DNA of 64,000 bases from Glaciimonas sp. (lineage in GTDB: Bacteria; Pseudomonadota; Gammaproteobacteria; Burkholderiales; Burkholderiaceae_D), in contig JABBOY010000033.1 in assembly GCA_012927585.1 (NCBI GenBank), forward strand, positions 1 through 64,000. The letters run 5' to 3'. The stretch's first letter is position 1. Each line of letters begins with the position of its first letter. The notes below the pieces were generated by a model. The model searched no databases. It was not told the DNA's origin and saw only the letters and a program-made list of their open reading frames with translations. This document shows, piece by piece, positions 61,530 to 64,000 of the stretch. The position numbers and the translations under genes are program-made.

Positions 61530-63349
61530 GGCGAACTCCGTTTGGCAATGGCTGGGGATACTTGAAGAGATACGTGTGTAAGCGCTAACAGGCGCGCCAC
61601 GCCAACCGGTTCTTCGGTCAGCAGCGGCACTACTGCATAACGCTGGGCATGGTGCGTTGCTACCAAGTCCATCTGTGCCAGTTCATTAACGGCGCGCCGA
61701 CGCAGAAGGCGGGACTGCGGCTGTGCCGCCACCAGACTGTTGTTGACAATCCAGGCCCACGGTTCGATGCCGGCGCGACGCAAATCGGCCTGCAAATTTG
61801 CCGCTTCCAGCACCGGCGTAGTTTCAGCCAGCGTTACCAGCAATACCTTGGTTTGGGCCGGGTCTTGCAACTGCATCATCGGCGTCGTGAAATGCAGATG
61901 GGGATCGCTCATCTGGCGTGCTACTTCGCGGTGATAAGCGCCGGTGGCATCCAGCAAAAGCAGTGTGTGGCCGGTCGGCGCAGTATCCATCACCACGAAC
62001 TTTTTGCCGGCTTCGCGGATGGCGCGTGAAAATGCCTGAAACACGGCGATTTCTTCGGTGCAGGGCGAGCGCAAATCTTCTTCCAGCAGCGCCCGGCCAG
62101 CCGCATCCAGATTCTTGCCCTTGGTGTCGAGTATGTCTTGACGATAGCGCGCAGTTTCGGCCTGCGGATCAATCCGGCTCACGCTCAGATGTTTCAGCGT
62201 GCGGTCTGAGGTTGCAGCGAGAGTTTCCGCTAAATGCGCGGCCGGGTCGGATGTGGTCAGATGCACTGGAAAGCCTCTTTCCGCCAACGCCACCGCGACC
62301 GCAGCGGCCAGCGTGGTCTTGCCGACACCGCCTTTGCCCATCAGCATGATCAGCCCGTGACCATCGGCCGCGATGGCGTCAATCAGCGTGCTCAGTGCCG
62401 GCGCATCGGTGGCATGCAGGGCCGGCACTGGTGCCGATTCGGTGCCGGATGCGGATTCGTCTGCCGTGAGCAATTGACGTAGCGCATCCAGCCCGACCAG
62501 ATTGAATGGCTTCAGCGCGACACGATCAATTGGCAGTGCTTGCAAGGCCGCCGGCATGTCGGCCAGCGCCTGCTGCTCGCGCTTGAATACGGCTGCGGCC
62601 AAAGGATCATGGGCTGCTTCGCATTCCGGCAGGATGCCGTTGATCACCAGATATTGCTGCTTGAGGCCAATCGCCGCCAGTTCCTCGTGGGTACGCGCCG
62701 CTTCGCGCAGCGTTGCACGCTGGGCGCGCGCGACTAAAACCAGGCGGGTGCGCGCCGGGTCGGACAGCGCCTCGACCGCCGCATGGTATTGATCGCGCTG
62801 CTTTTCCAGCCCGGACAGCGGCCCCAGACAGGATGCGTCGCCCTTGGCATCTTGCAAAAAGTTATCCCACGCACCGGGCAATTGCAGCAGGCGGATGGTG
62901 TGGCCGGTCGGCGCAGTGTCGAACACGATATGGTCATAACCCTGTACCAGCGCCGGATCGGTCAGCAGCGCGGTGAATTCGTCGAAGGCGGCGATTTCGG
63001 TGGTGCAGGCACCGGACAATTGTTCTTCGATGCTCTTGACGACCGCATCCGGCAACACGCCGCGCACCGGGTCGACGATCTTGTCGCGGTACAGTTGCGC
63101 TGCCGCTTGCGGATCGATTTCCAGTGCCGACAGCCCCGGCACCGCATCCACCGCAGTGACGTGATTACCGATGTTGATGCCGAATACCTGCCCGACATTG
63201 GATGCCGGATCGGTGGAAACCAGCAGCACGCGCCGACCCCGATCGGCCAGAGATACCGCATGGGCGCACGCCAGCGAAGTCTTGCCGACGCCGCCTTTGC
63301 CGGTGAAGAACAGGAACGGTGGCGGATTGTCGAGAAAGTGCATATCCAT
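61526..63349 (-). CDS. arsA: Arsenite-stimulated ATPase ArsA
   Basis: A 607-residue ATPase with two homologous halves. The Walker A motifs are FFTGKGGVGKTSLACA and LMGKGGVGKTTLAAAV; DTAPTGHT signature motifs occur in both halves (DTAPTGHTIRLL, DTAPTGHTLLLL). Metal-site cysteines are seen in SGACTTEIAAF, DASCLGPLSG and LRSPCTEEIAVF. The start at 63349 (MDMHFLDN) has GAGGACAT upstream; the frame extends to 63493 into arsD. With an ACR3 pump instead of ArsB, its role is energising efflux. Confidence 0.93.
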   Translation of the reverse strand: MDMHFLDNPPPFLFFTGKGGVGKTSLACAHAVSLADRGRRVLLVSTDPASNVGQVFGINIGNHVTAVDAVPGLSALEIDPQAAAQLYRDKIVDPVRGVLPDAVVKSIEEQLSGACTTEIAAFDEFTALLTDPALVQGYDHIVFDTAPTGHTIRLLQLPGAWDNFLQDAKGDASCLGPLSGLEKQRDQYHAAVEALSDPARTRLVLVARAQRATLREAARTHEELAAIGLKQQYLVINGILPECEAAHDPLAAAVFKREQQALADMPAALQALPIDRVALKPFNLVGLDALRQLLTADESASGTESAPVPALHATDAPALSTLIDAIAADGHGLIMLMGKGGVGKTTLAAAVAVALAERGFPVHLTTSDPAAHLAETLAATSDRTLKHLSVSRIDPQAETARYRQDILDTKGKNLDAAGRALLEEDLRSPCTEEIAVFQAFSRAIREAGKKFVVMDTAPTGHTLLLLDATGAYHREVARQMSDPHLHFTTPMMQLQDPAQTKVLLVTLAETTPVLEAANLQADLRRAGIEPWAWIVNNSLVAAQPQSRLLRRRAVNELAQMDLVATHHAQRYAVVPLLTEEPVGVARLLALTHVSLQVSPAIAKRSSP

Positions 63350-63368
63350 GATCGATGTCCTCATTTTT

Positions 63369-63728
63369 TTAGCAGCAACGGTTGCCGCTGCAGCTGCTAC
63401 CAGCCGGTTTTTCTTCGGTCGCCGTTGTGATGCCGGCCCAGCGCACCAACTCGGCACGCAGCGGATAACGCCCGGCCAGCGCGACTTCGCCATCGACTAA
63501 TACCAGTGGCAAGGCTTCGACACCGGAGCGCTGCAAAAAGCCTTTGACTACCGCGTTTTCGGCAAACGCCAACGGCTGCTGCGCCAGATTGAAGCGCTCG
63601 ACCTGCGCGCCATTTTTCATCGCCCAGTTAATGTCGGACGAAAAATTCACCAGCGCCTGATCGACGTCAGTGCCGCATACGCCGCTGCTGCAACATAAGG
63701 CAGGATCAAAAATCTGAATTGTGGTCAC
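63369..63728 (-). CDS. arsD: Arsenic metallochaperone ArsD
   Basis: A 119-residue chaperone that hands As(III) to ArsA. The essential cysteines are in FDPALCCSSGVCGTDVDQAL (Cys12, Cys13, Cys18), and a C-terminal Cys-Cys pair closes the protein (GNRCC). It starts 60 bp after arsR and 19 bp before arsA. Confidence 0.93.
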   Translation of the reverse strand: MTTIQIFDPALCCSSGVCGTDVDQALVNFSSDINWAMKNGAQVERFNLAQQPLAFAENAVVKGFLQRSGVEALPLVLVDGEVALAGRYPLRAELVRWAGITTATEEKPAGSSCSGNRCC

Positions 63729-63787
63729 GGGAAACCTCTTCTAAAAAATAGTAAATGGACTTGCGTAAAATTTATCGGACTAAATTG

Positions 63788-64000
63788 TCAAATGGACTGA
63801 CCTGAAGCCGGCACAGCGTTAGTATCCGCGCACAACGGCGTATCGCAGCCAACCCCGCACCGCTCAGGATGTCCGGTGCAGCATTCCTCGGTCAGGTAAG
63901 TGATCAGCTCCTGCATAAGCGGCATATTCGCGCGATAGCGCTGAAAGCGACCTTCCTGGATTGAACTCAGTAAATTGGCCTGGGTCAGCGCCTTCAAATG
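63788..64000 (-). CDS. arsR: ArsR family regulator, C-terminal part (cut by window edge)
   Basis: About 71 codons of the 3' end of an ArsR-type repressor; the gene continues past the window. The visible part has the end of the recognition helix and wing (KALTQANLLSSIQEGRFQRYRANM) and a dimerisation helix. The C-terminal CCTGHPERC and VGCDTPLC provide five cysteines that probably bind arsenite. It is the first gene of the ars operon. Confidence 0.85.
   Translation of the reverse strand, partial: HLKALTQANLLSSIQEGRFQRYRANMPLMQELITYLTEECCTGHPERCGVGCDTPLCADTNAVPASGQSI

Noticed and set aside
1-64000. CRISPR array
   Set aside because: No regularly spaced direct repeats with unique spacers were seen; the repeats found are dispersed and palindromic.

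Overview
The window reads as a chromosome segment of a GC-rich betaproteobacterium of the Burkholderiales, most likely Oxalobacteraceae (Herminiimonas / Janthinobacterium / Collimonas type). The basis is gene content: a PhaM-type polyhydroxyalkanoate granule protein, a paired cphA/cphA' cyanophycin locus with its ABC transporter and DUF1854 partner, the aerobic benzoyl-CoA (box) pathway, and an arsD-arsA-arsC-acr3 operon. The family assignment is inference. No rRNA, tRNA, CRISPR array, transposase or phage gene was seen.

Layout. 1-9.6 kb: a bifunctional penicillin-binding protein, an alpha/beta hydrolase, a MerR regulator with a quinone reductase, two tandem DUF3108 envelope proteins and a branched-chain-amino-acid-type binding protein. 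9.6-13.0 kb: phaM and a NarX/UhpB-type two-component system. 13.1-17.5 kb, minus strand: pqqE, a 31-residue membrane microprotein, a PuuD-like membrane protein, a SerC-like aminotransferase, a dihydroorotate-dehydrogenase-like protein, pqqA and pqqD, with no pqqB or pqqC. A 269-bp segment bounded by perfect 27-bp inverted repeats lies in the middle. I consider this the most likely undescribed system in the window. 17.9-28.5 kb: a formate dehydrogenase remnant, then the box cluster (maoC-like, a shortened enoyl-CoA hydratase, boxA, boxB, boxC, boxR, a DUF4863 gene, boxD, a hydrolase) with a shared candidate operator and three copies of a 78-135 bp hairpin element. 28.8-39.7 kb: DacB, a lemA/TPM operon, pyrF, a PLP decarboxylase, a TehA/TDT transporter, thiL-pgpA-pncC, and a GDT1-type manganese exporter behind a probable yybP-ykoY riboswitch. 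40-48 kb: the cyanophycin block. 48-60 kb: kinase-like, copper, chaperone, metal transport, nitroreductase, periplasmic ligase, PhoX and chemoreceptor genes. 60-64 kb: the arsenic operon, read on the minus strand and entering from the right edge with a truncated arsR.

How the genes work together. The box genes form one catabolic module: BoxA/B epoxidise benzoyl-CoA, BoxC opens the ring, and BoxD oxidises the semialdehyde. BoxR very probably controls them through a palindrome found at two promoters. PhaM and CphA/CphA' point to carbon and nitrogen storage polymers. The ars genes form a full sensing, chaperone, reduction and efflux chain.

Between genes there are several repeat families. The clearest is a roughly 60-85 nt repeat with GGAGTAT followed, exactly 20 nt later, by CCGC, and ending in an AT-rich hairpin. 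Six copies lie in six different intergenic regions.
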